Position numbers and translations under genes: made by a program. A DNA stretch of 64,000 bases from Cecembia rubra (GTDB lineage Bacteria > Bacteroidota > Bacteroidia > Cytophagales > Cyclobacteriaceae), in contig NZ_PYGF01000002.1 in assembly GCF_003014575.1 (NCBI RefSeq), positions 353,850 to 417,849 on the forward strand. The letters run 5' to 3'. The notes below the pieces were generated by a model. It searched no databases. It was given only the letters and a program-made list of their open reading frames with translations, and had not been told where the DNA came from. Position 1 is the stretch's first letter. Each line of letters begins with the position of its first letter. Positions 63,703-64,000 of the stretch are shown in pieces.

Positions 63703-64000
63703 GTTTTGACCCAGATTGCTTGGATCTGTGATCTTGGCTGCCCTTAGCAATCTGGTAGTATTCATAAAATCCGAAGTGCCGTTATACACCAGGATAAATT
63801 CAAGAAGTGCAAAAAGCTCCCTCCAGTGCATATTCCATACCAGGAATGAGGCCATCATTTTTGAAAACATCCTGATCTTCCATTTTGAATTCAAAGCCGC
63901 AATCGCTACAGCTTCGGCGATCTTTATCCCGTGCAGCTGCATCAGCTCGAGAGCCCTTTCGGTATCCACCTCTTTGAGCTCCTCTTCTTTGATCCCTGTG
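63685..64000 (-). CDS. Tail assembly chaperone (G-like), 5' partial
   Basis: The frame is open to the window edge (TGIKEEELKEVDTERALELM upstream of the first GTG at 63969), so the true start is probably outside. Visible 104 residues: helical, with HGIKIAEAVAIAALNSKWKI and an amphipathic MHWRELFALLEFILVYN segment, ending NLGQNKKKGS. Position before the tape measure and the overlapping -1 frame ORF match tail assembly chaperones. Confidence 0.65.
   Translation of the reverse strand, partial: TGIKEEELKEVDTERALELMQLHGIKIAEAVAIAALNSKWKIRMFSKMMASFLVWNMHWRELFALLEFILVYNGTSDFMNTTRLLRAAKITDPSNLGQNKKKGS

Larger units (their letters stand above)
52962..64000. mobile_element. One end of a Mu-like prophage (tail module), continues past the window
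   Basis: All genes run on the minus strand toward the host junction: tail chaperone, tape measure, distal-tail-like, hub/fibre, accessory tail protein and small genes. The block interrupts a host gene mid-ORF with no tRNA or integrase at this end. It starts with TG (52962) and carries three transposase-site-like repeats. The tail genes look more GC-rich than the host genes by eye. The integration/transposition, head and portal genes must lie beyond 64000. Confidence 0.8.

Overview
The window reads as a chromosomal segment of a Bacteroidota bacterium, most likely Cytophagales and perhaps Cyclobacteriaceae. The evidence is a SusC/SusD polysaccharide-utilisation locus with an ECF sigma/FecR pair, Bacteroidota-type promoters (TTTG, about 20 nt, TAnnTTTG), few purine-rich ribosome binding sites, many SPII lipoproteins, and low-GC coding sequence. 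The family-level placement is inferred from protein style only; no 16S or tRNA gene is present.

Layout. 1-3.3 kb: minus-strand housekeeping genes (partial SDR, folA, a DUF4412-like protein, fmt) and a small unknown plus-strand gene. 3.4-9.2 kb: a complete tripartite RND efflux operon (adaptor, HAE1-type pump, TolC-type channel) closed by a strong terminator. 9.5-18.1 kb: S9 peptidase, a soluble hybrid histidine kinase with many PAS domains, an outer-membrane protein and a lipoprotein RidA. 18.2-23.1 kb: a SAM riboswitch in front of a two-piece cobalamin-dependent methionine synthase and metF, forming a methionine/one-carbon operon. 23.3-33.4 kb: glycosyltransferase, aldo/keto reductase, Dabb-domain protein, S41 peptidase, pdxA, rsmA-mgtE, a SerA-like dehydrogenase, greA and a HIT protein. 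33.6-34.9 kb: an orphan xylose isomerase.

35.0-48.7 kb is one polysaccharide-utilisation locus: ECF sigma, FecR, STN-containing SusC, SusD, a LamG-type surface glycan-binding lipoprotein, two tandem GH144-like enzymes and a GH3 beta-glucosidase. The enzyme set suggests beta-1,2-glucan as substrate: endo/sophoro-type cleavage by the GH144-like enzymes, then glucose release by GH3. A divergent GH43/sulfatase pair follows, then a PQQ-type sugar dehydrogenase gene that is broken.

From about 52,962 to the window edge lies one end of a prophage. Its tail genes run on the minus strand toward the host junction: tail-assembly chaperone with a likely -1 frameshift, tape measure, distal-tail-like protein, a 1308-residue hub/fibre protein with a C-terminal S74 chaperone, an accessory tail protein and three small genes. 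The junction cuts the sugar-dehydrogenase ORF, begins with 5'-TG, and carries three ATCAAAA elements at an exact 22-bp period. That is the geometry of transposase-binding sites at the end of a Mu-like transposable phage, and it is the most interesting signal in the window. Second is a promoter, short leader and intrinsic terminator directly upstream of greA, resembling the leader-RNA arrangement known for Escherichia coli greA.
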